Below the pieces are notes generated by a model, which ran no database searches, was not told the DNA's origin, and saw nothing but the letters and a program-made list of their open reading frames with translations. Both the position numbers and the translations under genes were made by a program. 64,000 nucleotides of DNA from Parapontixanthobacter aurantiacus (lineage in GTDB: Bacteria > Pseudomonadota > Alphaproteobacteria > Sphingomonadales > Sphingomonadaceae). Shown one piece after another: positions 31,307 through 40,765 of the stretch (positions are counted from its first letter, which is position 1; each line of letters starts with the position of its first letter). The stretch lies in contig NZ_WTYW01000003.1 in the NCBI RefSeq assembly GCF_009827635.1, forward strand, positions 295,171-359,170, in the 5' to 3' direction.

Positions 31307-32388
31307 CGGTCGTCCATCTGTGGAACGTCGCCCGGTTTCCAATCCTGCCCGGCAAAGCGAATGGCCGGTGCGATGTTATGACTTCCGTCCTGCGAGCGCG
31401 ACAGCAGGCCCCGTTCCGCGACATGGGGCTCGTCGAACGCCTCGCGAAAATCGAGGACCGGGGCGAAGGCGACATCCTTGTCGGCGAACCAGCGGATCCA
31501 TTCGGCACGGGTCTGCTGGGCGAAGGTCTCTTCGAGAAACGTGATCAAAGGCCCCTGCTGCCCTGCAGGCGCCTCTGCAAACGGAAGGAGATCGGTTCGC
31601 TCCAGAGCGGTTAGCAGGTTGCGCGCGAATTTCAGCTCGCGTCCGCCGAGCACGATGTGTTGCGCGTCCTTCGTCTCGTAGACGCGATACAGTGCCGCAC
31701 CGCCGAGCGATCGCTGATTAGTCGATTGCGGAGCCGCGCCGCCGGCGATCGCGCTGCCCGCAGTATGCGCGCACCACGGCAGAAGCGCGTCGAACATGGC
31801 GCAATCGATATAGGCGCCCTCGCCGCTGCGCTCCCTGCCGAACAGCGCCATCGTTACCGCAGCAAGCGCCGTCAGTCCGGCCGCCATGTCCGACGCTGCG
31901 ACCCCCGGCACGACCGGGCGACCTTCATCGTCGTCATTGACCGCGAGGAAGCCTGCCAGCGCCTGAACCGCCAGATCGTGCGCGGGATGCTGCGACAAAG
32001 TGCCGTCCTGTCCGAAGGCCGAGATCGAGCAATAGACGATGTCCGGGCGCAGTTCGCGAACCGCCTCGTATCCGAACCCCAGCCGCGCCATGGTGCCGGG
32101 CCGGAACCCCTCGACGAACACGTCCGCCTCGCGAATTAACTGTGCAAGTGCGTCCTTCCCGGCCCCGGTCTTGAGGTCGAGGATCCGCGCTTCCTTGCCG
32201 CGGTTGCAGTTTGCGAACCAGATGGAATGGCCGTTCTCGAACGGCTCCTGCATTCTGGCAGGGTCGCCGCCGGGCGGCTCGATCTTCACGACGCGTGCGC
32301 CCTGCTCCGCCATCATCATCGTCATCATCGGACCCGGCAGGAACTGGGTCAGATCGACGACCGTCAGGCCGGAGAGCTTGCCGGTCAT
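31303..32388 (-). CDS. CaiB/BaiF family CoA-transferase
   Basis: 361 residues of the class III CoA-transferase family, which moves CoA between carboxylic acids through an aspartyl intermediate. Family signatures include LTVVDLTQFLPGPMMTMMMA, NRGKEARILDLKTGAGKDAL, VEGFRPGTMARLGFGYEAV and SISAFGQDG. It is likely the step that activates the acid substrate of this operon. It follows the acyl-CoA dehydrogenase by 19 bases and overlaps the PrpD-like gene by four. Confidence 0.92.
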   Translation of the reverse strand: MTGKLSGLTVVDLTQFLPGPMMTMMMAEQGARVVKIEPPGGDPARMQEPFENGHSIWFANCNRGKEARILDLKTGAGKDALAQLIREADVFVEGFRPGTMARLGFGYEAVRELRPDIVYCSISAFGQDGTLSQHPAHDLAVQALAGFLAVNDDDEGRPVVPGVAASDMAAGLTALAAVTMALFGRERSGEGAYIDCAMFDALLPWCAHTAGSAIAGGAAPQSTNQRSLGGAALYRVYETKDAQHIVLGGRELKFARNLLTALERTDLLPFAEAPAGQQGPLITFLEETFAQQTRAEWIRWFADKDVAFAPVLDFREAFDEPHVAERGLLSRSQDGSHNIAPAIRFAGQDWKPGDVPQMDDR

Positions 32389-32407
32389 GGACGGTAACAG
32401 CCCGGCA

Positions 32408-33631
32408 TCATGCCGGATTGGCTTTCAGATACTGTTTCGCGATGATCATGCGCTGCATCTCGTTCGTCCCCTCCGCGATGCACATGAACAGCGAGTCGCG
32501 ATAGAACCGCTCGACGTCATATTCCTTCGAATAGGAGTATCCGCCGAAGACGCGCATGGCTTCCTCGCTGTTCTTCACTGCCGCCTCGGACGCGAAATAT
32601 TTCGCCATGCCCGCCTCCATGTCGCACCGCTCACCCTTGTCGTAAGCTTCGGCAGCGTCGAGCGTCAGCAGCTTCGCCGCACGTGCGCGGGTCGCCATTT
32701 CTCCGAGCTTCAGCTGGATCGCCTGATGCTGTGCGATCGGCTTGCCCATCGTCTCGCGCTGCTGCGCGTAGTCTGCCGCGAGTTTCAGCGTGCCTTCAGC
32801 CACCCCCGCTCCGCGCGCTGCGACGTTGATCCGCCCGAGTTCGAGGCCGCCGGTCGCCTGGAAGAAGCCCTGCCCCTCTACCCCGCCGATCAAGTGGTCC
32901 TGCGGCACGAGATAATCGTCGAGAATCAATTCCGCCGTATCGATCGACTTGTAGCCGAGCTTGTCGAACTTCTTGCCCGTGGACAGTCCACTTTCGCCCT
33001 CCCGCTTGTCGACAATGAACAGGCTGATGCCGCGATAGCGAGGATCGGCGGCGGGATCGGTCTTGGCGAGAAGGGCGAAGCAGGAGCCGTGAATGGCGTT
33101 GGTGATCCAGGTTTTGGTGCCGTTGAGGCGATAGCTGCCATCTGCTTGCTGCGCAGCGACCGTGCGGATCGCCTGAAGATCGGTTCCGGCATTGGGTTCG
33201 GTCAGCGCTAGACCGCCGCGCAATTCGCCGCTCGCCAGTTTCGGCAGCCATTTTCGCTTCTGGTCCTCAGTCCCGAACCGTTCGATCGCCGCAGCCATGA
33301 TGAGGTGCGAATTGATGATGCCGGTGACCGCCATCCAGCGGCTCGAAATGGCCATCACGATCTTGGCATAGGTCGTCGCGGGCAGGCCGAGGCCGCCATA
33401 TTCGCTTGAAATCGTCGCTCCGAACAGCCCCATTTCCGCCATCTGTTCGACGAGCGGACCGGGCCATTCGTCGGCATGGTCGTAGCGCTTGACCGATGGC
33501 ACCACTTCGCGCGCGACCCATGTCTCGATCGCATCGAGGAAAGCCTGCTCGTCGGCGGGATCGATCGTTCGCACCGCGGAGCCCGGGTCGGCGCGCCCTT
33601 GCGCGGAAGGATCGGAGGCGGCAGTGGCCAT
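32408..33631 (-). CDS. Acyl-CoA dehydrogenase
   Basis: 407 residues from the ATG at 33631. The frame runs further back, but that part crosses tRNA-Thr, so the shorter start is used. FAD enzyme that makes a 2,3-enoyl-CoA and passes electrons to ETF (etfBA lies at 47.8 kb). Signatures are LALTEPNAGTDLQAIRT, TKTWITNAIHGSCF and the C-terminal GGYSYSKEYDVERFYRD. First gene of the acyl-CoA operon reading left. Substrate unknown; the neighbours suggest a branched or dicarboxylic acid. Confidence 0.92.
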   Translation of the reverse strand: MATAASDPSAQGRADPGSAVRTIDPADEQAFLDAIETWVAREVVPSVKRYDHADEWPGPLVEQMAEMGLFGATISSEYGGLGLPATTYAKIVMAISSRWMAVTGIINSHLIMAAAIERFGTEDQKRKWLPKLASGELRGGLALTEPNAGTDLQAIRTVAAQQADGSYRLNGTKTWITNAIHGSCFALLAKTDPAADPRYRGISLFIVDKREGESGLSTGKKFDKLGYKSIDTAELILDDYLVPQDHLIGGVEGQGFFQATGGLELGRINVAARGAGVAEGTLKLAADYAQQRETMGKPIAQHQAIQLKLGEMATRARAAKLLTLDAAEAYDKGERCDMEAGMAKYFASEAAVKNSEEAMRVFGGYSYSKEYDVERFYRDSLFMCIAEGTNEMQRMIIAKQYLKANPA

Positions 33632-33783
33632 GGTTGAGGCTCCGTTCGATTGCGTTTCGAGACCTGTCGGCGGGTCCGTCTTATTGACTCGACGCGATGG
33701 TGCAAGCGGTTTGGCCCGATCCGCGAATCGAAGCCGGCCGCGTTGCGCTGTCTGCAAAAGGGAAAGGCCGATGGGCGGGAGAA

Positions 33784-33858
33784 TGGTGCTGCTAGGGAGA
33801 ATTGAACTCCCGACCTCACCCTTACCAAGGGTGCGCTCTACCACTGAGCTACAGCAGC
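33784..33858 (-). tRNA. tRNA-Thr (anticodon GGT), CCA encoded
   Basis: On the minus strand the acceptor GCTGCTG pairs with TAGCAGC. The D-arm contains AGCTCAGTGGTAGAGC, the anticodon loop holds GGT (threonine ACC/ACT) and the T-arm reads GGGAGTTCAATTCTCCC. CCA is encoded. 75 bases. Confidence 0.97.
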
Positions 33859-33956
33859 ATATCCCGCTTCAATCGGAGCGGCTGCGCTATTGTCAGCATG
33901 GCGGACAATGTCAAGCAAAGCTTGGATGCGGCCACCTGATCGCCTAGGAATGATGC

Positions 33957-34109
33957 ATGACCAAACCGGCGGACAGGAACGAACGCGAAGAACGCCTTGC
34001 CGCGCAGCTTCGTGCCAATCTGAAGCGGCGCAAGGCACAGGCCCGTGCGATGGACGATGCGACTTTGAGCGAAGCGGAAGACGGCGATGCTCGTGAACGG
34101 TCGCCATAG
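33957..34109 (+). CDS. Small basic hypothetical protein (50 aa)
   Basis: 50 codons from the ATG at 33957 with an AGGAA ribosome site seven bases ahead. The peptide starts MTKPADRNEREERLAAQLRA and continues with NLKRRKAQARA and an acidic end. It looks like one amphipathic, highly charged helix. It occupies the space between tRNA-Thr and gpmA, outside other genes. Similar short NLKRRKxQxR proteins are common in sphingomonads; role unknown. Confidence 0.65.
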   Translation: MTKPADRNEREERLAAQLRANLKRRKAQARAMDDATLSEAEDGDARERSP

Positions 34110-34188
34110 ACCTTGCAAATTGGTCTGCCGATTGTAACGCAAGCGCCCGACCCGAACACGAACGACGCATGAAGGCAGGCCCGAACCC

Positions 34189-34875
34189 ATGGCGAAACTG
34201 ATCCTTGTCCGGCACGGCCAGAGCCAATGGAACCTGGAAAACCGCTTTACCGGTTGGTGGGACGTCGATCTCACCGAAAAGGGCGAGGCGGAAGCCGCCG
34301 CTGCCGGAGAGTTGCTGAAGGAGCGCGGCGTCCTGCCGACTGTCGCCTTCACCTCCTTCCAGACGCGGGCGATCCGGACCCTGCACATCGCACTTCACAA
34401 GGCCGACCGTCTCTGGATTCCCGAGACGAAGGACTGGCGCCTGAACGAGCGGCACTATGGCGGACTGACGGGTCTCGACAAACAGGAGACGCGCGACCGG
34501 CATGGCGACGAACAGGTCCATATCTGGCGGCGCAGCTTCGACGTGCCGCCGCCTGACATCGAGGAGGGCAGCGGCTACGACCTATCGAACGATTCGCGTT
34601 ATGCCGGCATTCCTGTGCCGAAGGCGGAAAGCCTGAAGCTGACCATCGAGCGGGTCCTGCCCTATTTTACCAGTTCGATCCTGCCGATGCTTTCTGCCGG
34701 GGAGACGGTCATCGTCTCGGCGCATGGCAACAGCCTGCGTGCGCTCGTAAAACACCTCTCGAACATTTCGGACGACGACATCACCGGCCTCGAGATTCCG
34801 ACCGGTCAGCCGATCGTCTACGAGTTCGACGATGCGATGAAGCCCGGCGAACGCTATTATCTCAAGGACGGCTGA
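34189..34875 (+). CDS. gpmA: 2,3-bisphosphoglycerate-dependent phosphoglycerate mutase
   Basis: 228 residues. It interconverts 3- and 2-phosphoglycerate in glycolysis through a phosphohistidine. The catalytic histidine is in VRHGQSQWN (residue 8-10 region), with LNERHYGGLTGLDK and the second histidine in SAHGNSLRALVKHL. A full-length match to dPGM. It is followed directly by purE with no gap and opens a long forward run of housekeeping genes. Confidence 0.96.
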   Translation: MAKLILVRHGQSQWNLENRFTGWWDVDLTEKGEAEAAAAGELLKERGVLPTVAFTSFQTRAIRTLHIALHKADRLWIPETKDWRLNERHYGGLTGLDKQETRDRHGDEQVHIWRRSFDVPPPDIEEGSGYDLSNDSRYAGIPVPKAESLKLTIERVLPYFTSSILPMLSAGETVIVSAHGNSLRALVKHLSNISDDDITGLEIPTGQPIVYEFDDAMKPGERYYLKDG

Positions 34876-35367
34876 ATGAACGGCGGAGAGGCGAAAATCG
34901 CGATCGTGATGGGCAGCCAGTCCGACTGGCCGACCATGCGCTGCGCTGCCGAGGTGCTGGGCGAGCTGGACGTCGCCTACGATGCGCGCATCGTATCCGC
35001 TCACAGGACGCCCGACCGCCTTCATGCATTCGGCAAGGGGGCGGCGGATGAGGGCTTCCATGTCGTGATCGCAGGGGCGGGCGGCGCGGCCCATTTGCCC
35101 GGCATGATCGCTGCGCTTACTCACCTGCCCGTGCTCGGCGTTCCGGTACGTTCCAAGGCCCTGTCCGGCCTCGACAGCCTTCTCTCCATTGTTCAGATGC
35201 CCGGCGGCGTTCCCACCGGAACGCTGGCAATCGGAGAGGCCGGCGCGACCAATGCCGGTATCCTTGCCGCCTCGATCCTCGCGCTTTCCGATGCGGCGCT
35301 CGCCGAACGACTGAAGGCCTATCGCGAGGCGAAAACGCAAGGCGTGGCGGAGCGTCCGACAGACTGA
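34876..35367 (+). CDS. purE: N5-carboxyaminoimidazole ribonucleotide mutase
   Basis: 163 residues, class I PurE. It moves the carboxyl group of N5-CAIR to make CAIR in purine synthesis. Hallmarks are [24 protein letters not shown] and [17 protein letters not shown], with the closing [20 protein letters not shown]. It starts at the base after the gpmA stop and overlaps purK by one base, so it is coupled to its partner enzyme. Confidence 0.97.
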   Translation: MNGGEAKIAIVMGSQSDWPTMRCAAEVLGELDVAYDARIVSAHRTPDRLHAFGKGAADEGFHVVIAGAGGAAHLPGMIAALTHLPVLGVPVRSKALSGLDSLLSIVQMPGGVPTGTLAIGEAGATNAGILAASILALSDAALAERLKAYREAKTQGVAERPTD

Positions 35368-36434
35368 TGCTCGCCGTCGGCAGTACCATCGGCATCCTCG
35401 GCGGAGGACAGCTTGGGCGAATGCTCGCCGTACCCGCGACGCAGTTCGGCTATCGCGTCGTCACCTATTCGCCGGAAGCCGACAGCGTTGCCGCCGAACT
35501 CAGTGCGGACTGGATCGCGAAACCGTGGGACGATGCCGAAGCGATGGCGGACTTCGCGGCCCGATGCGACGTCGTGACCTGGGAATTCGAGAACGTGCCG
35601 ACCGCCCCGCTGAACGCGATCGCGGACAAGCTCGTCACGCCGGTCCGCGCGCTGGAAGTGGCGCAGGATCGCCTGCTCGAAAAACAATTCGTCGAAGAAC
35701 TCGGCGGTCGGCCAGCACCTTATGTTGCGCTGGAGGAACATGACGATCTTCGCGGCGCGCTCGAACGGATCGGCACGCCCGGCATCGTGAAGACGCGGCG
35801 CGACGGTTATGACGGCAAGGGGCAGTGGCGCATCGATGCGGGCACTTCGCTGTCCTCGCTCAATCTGCCGATGGACCCGCTCATTTACGAAGGTTTCGTG
35901 GTTTTCGAAGCGGAATTCTCCGTCATTCTGGTGCGCGGCAAGGATGGCGAAGTCCGCTTCTACGACAGCGCCGCCAACGAGCATCGCTCCGGCATTCTCG
36001 CCCGCTCCACCCTGCCCCCACCCGCTGCGATTGCCGGACAGATCGACGAAGCGCGCGCACTCGCCAGGAAGATCGCCGATGCCCTCCAATATGTCGGCGT
36101 CCTGACGCTCGAATTCTTCGCGACTGCCGACGGTCCGGTCTTCAACGAGATGGCCCCGCGCGTTCACAATTCGGGCCACTGGTCGATCGAGGGAGCCGTC
36201 GCGAGCCAGTTCGAAAACCATATCCGCGCGATCTGCGGCCTGCCCCTGGGCGATACCGCGCTGACGGCAGCGCGCATCGTGATGGACAACATCATCGGCG
36301 ACGGGTTCGCGGATGCGACGAGCTGCCTCGGGACACGCGACTGCCACCTGCATCTCTACGGCAAGAGCGAAGCGCGAGAGGGCCGCAAGATGGGCCACGT
36401 CACCCGGCTCGAGCGCAACGGGGCGGGTGCATGA
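35367..36434 (+). CDS. purK: 5-(carboxyamino)imidazole ribonucleotide synthase
   Basis: 355-residue ATP-grasp enzyme that carboxylates AIR with bicarbonate and ATP, the step before PurE. It begins with IGILGGGQLGRMLAV. ATP-grasp features are VKTRRDGYDGKGQW, YEGFVVFEAEFSVILVRG and NEMAPRVHNSGHWS. The start at 35367 overlaps the purE stop (TGATG). The stop overlaps folA by four bases. Confidence 0.97.
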   Translation: MLAVGSTIGILGGGQLGRMLAVPATQFGYRVVTYSPEADSVAAELSADWIAKPWDDAEAMADFAARCDVVTWEFENVPTAPLNAIADKLVTPVRALEVAQDRLLEKQFVEELGGRPAPYVALEEHDDLRGALERIGTPGIVKTRRDGYDGKGQWRIDAGTSLSSLNLPMDPLIYEGFVVFEAEFSVILVRGKDGEVRFYDSAANEHRSGILARSTLPPPAAIAGQIDEARALARKIADALQYVGVLTLEFFATADGPVFNEMAPRVHNSGHWSIEGAVASQFENHIRAICGLPLGDTALTAARIVMDNIIGDGFADATSCLGTRDCHLHLYGKSEAREGRKMGHVTRLERNGAGA

Positions 36435-36937
36435 GCCGCTCCATCTTTCTCGTCTATGCGCGCTCCGCAAATGGGGCGATCGGCAAGGAGGGACGCCTGC
36501 CCTGGCATCTGCCCGCCGACCTGAAGCGGTTCAAGGCGCTGACGATGGGTAAGCCGATGATCATGGGGCGCAAGACCTTTCAAAGCCTGCCGGGGCTGTT
36601 GCCCGGCCGTCCCCATATTGTGCTGACCCGCCGGACAAGCTGGAAAACGGAAGGCTGCGAACGCGCCCAGTCGCTGGAGGAGGCCCTGGCTCTCGCCTCC
36701 AATCATGGTGAGGAGATTGCCGTCATCGGCGGTGCCGCCATCTTCGACGTCTTCCTGCCTCGCGCCGACCGCGTCGAACTGACACAGATCCATGCCGACT
36801 TCGACGGCGACGTCTTCATGCCGCCGCTTGGGGCCGAATGGGAAATTGTCGGACGCGAGGATTTTGAGGCAGAGAGCGACAAGCCGGCCTTCTCCTTCCT
36901 GACCTATGGCCGGGCCGGCGCGGAACGCAATTCCTGA
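36431..36937 (+). CDS. folA: Dihydrofolate reductase
   Basis: 168 residues from the ATG at 36431 (ATGA overlap with purK). It reduces dihydrofolate with NADPH. Active-site features are GRLPWHLPADLKRFK (with the acidic residue in the ADLKRF helix), MGRKTFQSLP and the NADPH loop VIGGAAIFDVFL. Full length for the family. The stop overlaps ribF by one base. Confidence 0.95.
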   Translation: MSRSIFLVYARSANGAIGKEGRLPWHLPADLKRFKALTMGKPMIMGRKTFQSLPGLLPGRPHIVLTRRTSWKTEGCERAQSLEEALALASNHGEEIAVIGGAAIFDVFLPRADRVELTQIHADFDGDVFMPPLGAEWEIVGREDFEAESDKPAFSFLTYGRAGAERNS

Positions 36938-37878
36938 TGCGCTGGCTCGATCATCGCGAGCCGATTCCGGCATCCCTGCGCGGCGCGATCATCGCGCTCG
37001 GCAACTTCGACGGTTTCCACAAGGGGCACCAAGCGGTCGCGGGAGAGGCCATCGAGTGGGCGCGGGCCGAGGGACGACCCGCCATCATCGCGACGTTCGA
37101 CCCTCATCCCGTCCGCTTCTTCAAGCCCGACGTACCGCCCTTTCGCCTGACCACGCTGGAGCAGCGGCAGGAACTTTACCTCGCCGCCGGGGCAAGCGCG
37201 ATGCTCGTCTTTCACTTCGACGGGCAGTTGGCAGGAACGAGTGCAGAGGATTTCATCGCCGATATCCTCGTCGAACGGTTCGGCGCGCATGGCATCGTGA
37301 CCGGCGAGGACTTTACCTTCGGCAAGGGCGCCAGGGGCAATGTCGCCATGCTGCGCGACCTCGGCGGCAGGCTGGGCCTCGAAACACGCACCGTCGGAGC
37401 AGTGAAGTCGGAGGAGGAGATCATCTCCTCCAGCCGTATCAGGGCGGCCCTGCGCGAAGGGAATTGCGAGGAAGCGACCCGCCTCCTCACCCGCCCTTTC
37501 GCCATTCGCGGGATCGTCGAACATGGCGACAAGCGTGGCCGCGAAATCGGCTATCCCACGGCGAACCTTACCATCGAGAACTATCTGCGCCCGCGCTTCG
37601 GCATCTATGCGGTGACGGGGCGGATCCTCGCCACAGGCGAGCGGCTGAACGGTGCGGCCAATATCGGCATTCGTCCGCAGTTCGAACCGCCCAAGGAGCT
37701 GCTTGAGCCTTATTTCTTCGATTTTACGGGCGATCTCTACGGGCAGGAAATCGAGGTGGCCTTCCACCGCTTCATCCGGCCAGAGGCGAAATTCGACAGC
37801 CTGGACGAGCTCGTCGCGCAGATGGAGAAGGATTGCGAGGATGCGCGAAGGGCTCTAAGCGGCGCCCAAGCGAATTAG
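36937..37878 (+). CDS. ribF: Bifunctional riboflavin kinase / FAD synthetase
   Basis: 313 residues. The N-terminal nucleotidyltransferase part has ALGNFDGFHKGHQAV and TFDPHPVRFFKP. The C-terminal riboflavin kinase domain (about 185-305) has KRGREIGYPTANL and FEPPKELLEPYFFDF. It makes FMN and FAD from riboflavin. It overlaps folA by one base and precedes ileS by seven bases, the ribF-ileS-lspA order seen in many proteobacteria. Confidence 0.97.
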   Translation: MRWLDHREPIPASLRGAIIALGNFDGFHKGHQAVAGEAIEWARAEGRPAIIATFDPHPVRFFKPDVPPFRLTTLEQRQELYLAAGASAMLVFHFDGQLAGTSAEDFIADILVERFGAHGIVTGEDFTFGKGARGNVAMLRDLGGRLGLETRTVGAVKSEEEIISSSRIRAALREGNCEEATRLLTRPFAIRGIVEHGDKRGREIGYPTANLTIENYLRPRFGIYAVTGRILATGERLNGAANIGIRPQFEPPKELLEPYFFDFTGDLYGQEIEVAFHRFIRPEAKFDSLDELVAQMEKDCEDARRALSGAQAN

Positions 37879-37885
37879 GGCCAGC

Positions 37886-40765
37886 ATGACCGAGAATACG
37901 AAGCGCGATTACAAGGACACCGTCTTCCTGCCGAAGACCGACTTTCCGATGAAGGCCGGCCTGCCGCAGAAGGAGCCGGGCATCGCCGAGCGTTGGGACG
38001 AGATCGGCATGTATGAGCGGCTGCGCGAGGCGCGAACAGCCCGCGAGAAGTTCATTCTCCATGACGGTCCGCCCTACGCCAATGGCGACATGCATATCGG
38101 CCATGCGCTCAATCACGTGCTGAAGGACGCCGTCGTTCGCACGCAGACGCTGCTCGGCAAGGATGCGCCTTACGTGCCGGGCTGGGACTGTCACGGCTTG
38201 CCGATCGAGTGGAAGGTCGAGGAGCAGTATCGCAAAAAGAAGCGCGACAAGAAGGACGTGCCGCCCGCGGAATTCCGCGCCGAATGCCGACAATATGCAG
38301 CGCATTGGGTCGAGGTCCAGAAGGAGCAGCTGAAGCGGCTCGGCATTGGCGGGCGCTGGGACAAGCCCTACCTCACCATGCGCCCCGAGGCAGAGGCGCA
38401 GATCGTGCGCGAACTCCACAAATTCGCAGAGACAGGGCAGCTCTATCGCGGTGCGAAGCCGGTCATGTGGTCGCCGGTCGAGGAAACCGCGCTGGCCGAT
38501 GCCGAGGTCGAATATCACGACCTGACCGACAGCCCGCAGATCGACGTCGCCTTCGAGATCATGGAGTCGCCCATTGCGGAGCTGGTCGGCGCGCATGCGG
38601 TGATCTGGACGACGACGCCGTGGACGATCCCGGTCAACCAGGCTTTGGCCTATGGGCGGGATGTCGAGTACGAGCTTCTCCATCTCAATCGTTTGCCGAA
38701 AGAGAAACGGTTCGGAATCAGTCATATTCTCGTCGCTTCCGACCTGAAAGCAGCGACTTTGGGCCGTCTTGGAATCGATGCTAGGGACGTCCTGACCGAT
38801 TGGCAGGGCAGCGGCTCCGACCTTGCCGGAACTATGGTTCGCCATCCGATGCAGCATCTCGGCGGGTTCTACGCGACGCCGCGGCCCTTGCTCGCGGGCG
38901 ATTTCGTCACGACCGACAGCGGCACAGGCCTCGTCCATATGTCCCCCGATCATGGCGAGGACGACTTCGAACTGTGCCGCAAGCACGGCATCGACCCCGT
39001 TTTCGCGGTCATGGCGGACGGGCGCTATCGCGACGACTGGCCTTGGCTCGGCGGCGATGACGAACGGCGACGCAGCGTCATCAACAAACCCTTCAACGCG
39101 CCCGACGGACCGATCTGCAGCGACCTTCGCGAAGCAGGTGCGCTGCTCTCGGCAAGCGCGGATTACCGCCATTCCTATCCCCATTCCTGGCGCTCCAAGG
39201 CCAAGGTCGTCTATCGCTGCACGCCGCAATGGTTCATCGCCATCGACGAGCCGAAGGAACATCTGGACGGCAAATCCCTTCGCGAAACAGCGATGCAGGC
39301 GATAGCGGATACCCGCTTCATCCCGGCAAAAGGGCGCAATCGGCTGGCTTCGATGGTCGAGGGCAGGCCCGACTGGCTCATCAGTCGGCAACGGGCCTGG
39401 GGCGTTCCCATCGCCCTGTTCGTTCACCGCGAAACGGGCAAACTGCTCGTCGATCGGGAAGTGAACGAGCGCATCGCCGCAGCTATTTCACGTGAAACAG
39501 TCGACGCCTGGCACGAGAACAGCGCCGCGGAATTTCTCGGACCGGACCGAAATCCCGAGGAATTCGAGATGGTTACGGACATCCTCGACGTGTGGTTTGA
39601 TTCCGGATCGACCCATGCCTTCGTCCTTGAAAGCGAGGAGTGGCCCGAATTGTCGAGCCCGGCTGACCTTTACCTCGAAGGCTCCGACCAGCATCGCGGC
39701 TGGTTCCAGTCCTCCCTCCTCGAAAGCTGCGGGACGCGCGGCCACGCGCCATACAAGTCCTTGTTAACGCACGGTTTCACGATGGATGCGAAGGGCATGA
39801 AAATGTCCAAGTCGCTCGGCAACACCGTCAATCCGCTCACCGTCATGGAGCAATACGGCGCCGATATCATCCGCCTCTGGGCATTGACCGTCGATTACAC
39901 AGAAGACCACCGGATCGGCGAGGAAATCCTGAAAGGCGTCGGCGATCAGTACCGCAAGTTACGGAATACGTTCCGTTATTTGCTCGGTGCGCTGCCCGAA
40001 CGGGACGAATTGCACAATGGCACCGAGAAGGGGTCTAGCGGCACCTACGCCCCCATCGCGGTCGGTGAGCTACCCGAACTCGAACGCTATATGCTCGGCG
40101 AACTGGCAGCCCTCGACGAACGCCTTCGCCAGGCCGTCGCCGATTACGATTTCGGAGCCTATGTCCGCGCGCTGACCGAATTCGCGAGCGAAGATCTTTC
40201 CGCCTTCTATTTCGACATCCGCAAGGACTGCCTCTATTGCGACGGCCCCGCGGATCCCAAGCGCGAGGCCTATCTCGCGGTGCTCGACGTGCTGTTTCAC
40301 GCGCTCGTCCGCTATGCCGCGCCGGTCCTCGTCTTCACGGCCGAGGAAGTCTGGACGACGCGCTATCCGCAAACCGTCGATGAAGGCGGCAGCGTTCACC
40401 TGCTCGAATGGCCGGTTTTGCCCGACGTCAGCGGCATGGACACCGCCCGCTGGGAAGCTCTGCGCGCATTGCGCGAGGACGTGATGGAAGCGATCGAGCC
40501 GCTGCGCCGCGAGAAGATCATCCGGTCCGGGCTGGAAGCCGAAGTCACCGTGCCCGAAAGCGCCGTTCCCGCAGGCTTCGACGATGCGGAACTTGCCGAA
40601 CTGTTCATCACCGCGTCAGTCGAGCGGGGGCAGGAAATCGCCGTGACGAAGACCGACAATCACAAATGCGGCCGCTGCTGGCGCTTGCTGCCCAGCGTTC
40701 CCGAGGACGGGGCGCTGTGCGACCGCTGCGAGGACGTCGTCGCGCAGCTGGACGAAGCGGCATGA
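37886..40765 (+). CDS. ileS: Isoleucyl-tRNA synthetase
   Basis: 959 residues, class I synthetase. The HIGH-type motif is PPYANGDMHIGHALNH (about 53-68) and the KMSKS loop is KGMKMSKSLGNT (about 636). The editing domain and anticodon-binding region are present, and a C-terminal zinc site has CGRCWRLLP and CDRCEDVV. Gene order ribF-ileS-lspA is conserved. A parS-like 16-mer is embedded at 39484-39499, encoding ISRET. Confidence 0.98.
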   Translation: MTENTKRDYKDTVFLPKTDFPMKAGLPQKEPGIAERWDEIGMYERLREARTAREKFILHDGPPYANGDMHIGHALNHVLKDAVVRTQTLLGKDAPYVPGWDCHGLPIEWKVEEQYRKKKRDKKDVPPAEFRAECRQYAAHWVEVQKEQLKRLGIGGRWDKPYLTMRPEAEAQIVRELHKFAETGQLYRGAKPVMWSPVEETALADAEVEYHDLTDSPQIDVAFEIMESPIAELVGAHAVIWTTTPWTIPVNQALAYGRDVEYELLHLNRLPKEKRFGISHILVASDLKAATLGRLGIDARDVLTDWQGSGSDLAGTMVRHPMQHLGGFYATPRPLLAGDFVTTDSGTGLVHMSPDHGEDDFELCRKHGIDPVFAVMADGRYRDDWPWLGGDDERRRSVINKPFNAPDGPICSDLREAGALLSASADYRHSYPHSWRSKAKVVYRCTPQWFIAIDEPKEHLDGKSLRETAMQAIADTRFIPAKGRNRLASMVEGRPDWLISRQRAWGVPIALFVHRETGKLLVDREVNERIAAAISRETVDAWHENSAAEFLGPDRNPEEFEMVTDILDVWFDSGSTHAFVLESEEWPELSSPADLYLEGSDQHRGWFQSSLLESCGTRGHAPYKSLLTHGFTMDAKGMKMSKSLGNTVNPLTVMEQYGADIIRLWALTVDYTEDHRIGEEILKGVGDQYRKLRNTFRYLLGALPERDELHNGTEKGSSGTYAPIAVGELPELERYMLGELAALDERLRQAVADYDFGAYVRALTEFASEDLSAFYFDIRKDCLYCDGPADPKREAYLAVLDVLFHALVRYAAPVLVFTAEEVWTTRYPQTVDEGGSVHLLEWPVLPDVSGMDTARWEALRALREDVMEAIEPLRREKIIRSGLEAEVTVPESAVPAGFDDAELAELFITASVERGQEIAVTKTDNHKCGRCWRLLPSVPEDGALCDRCEDVVAQLDEAA
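39484..39499. promoter_or_regulatory. parS-like ParB-binding site (15/16 match)
   Basis: TATTTCACGTGAAACA differs from the parS consensus TGTTTCACGTGAAACA at only the second base and keeps the central CACGTG palindrome. It lies inside ileS. A 16-base near-perfect match is very unlikely by chance in 64 kb. It probably nucleates ParB near the replication origin. Confidence 0.7.

Noticed and set aside
33632..33844. Longer N-terminus for the acyl-CoA dehydrogenase
   Set aside because: It runs through tRNA-Thr; the ATG at 33631 fits the family length.
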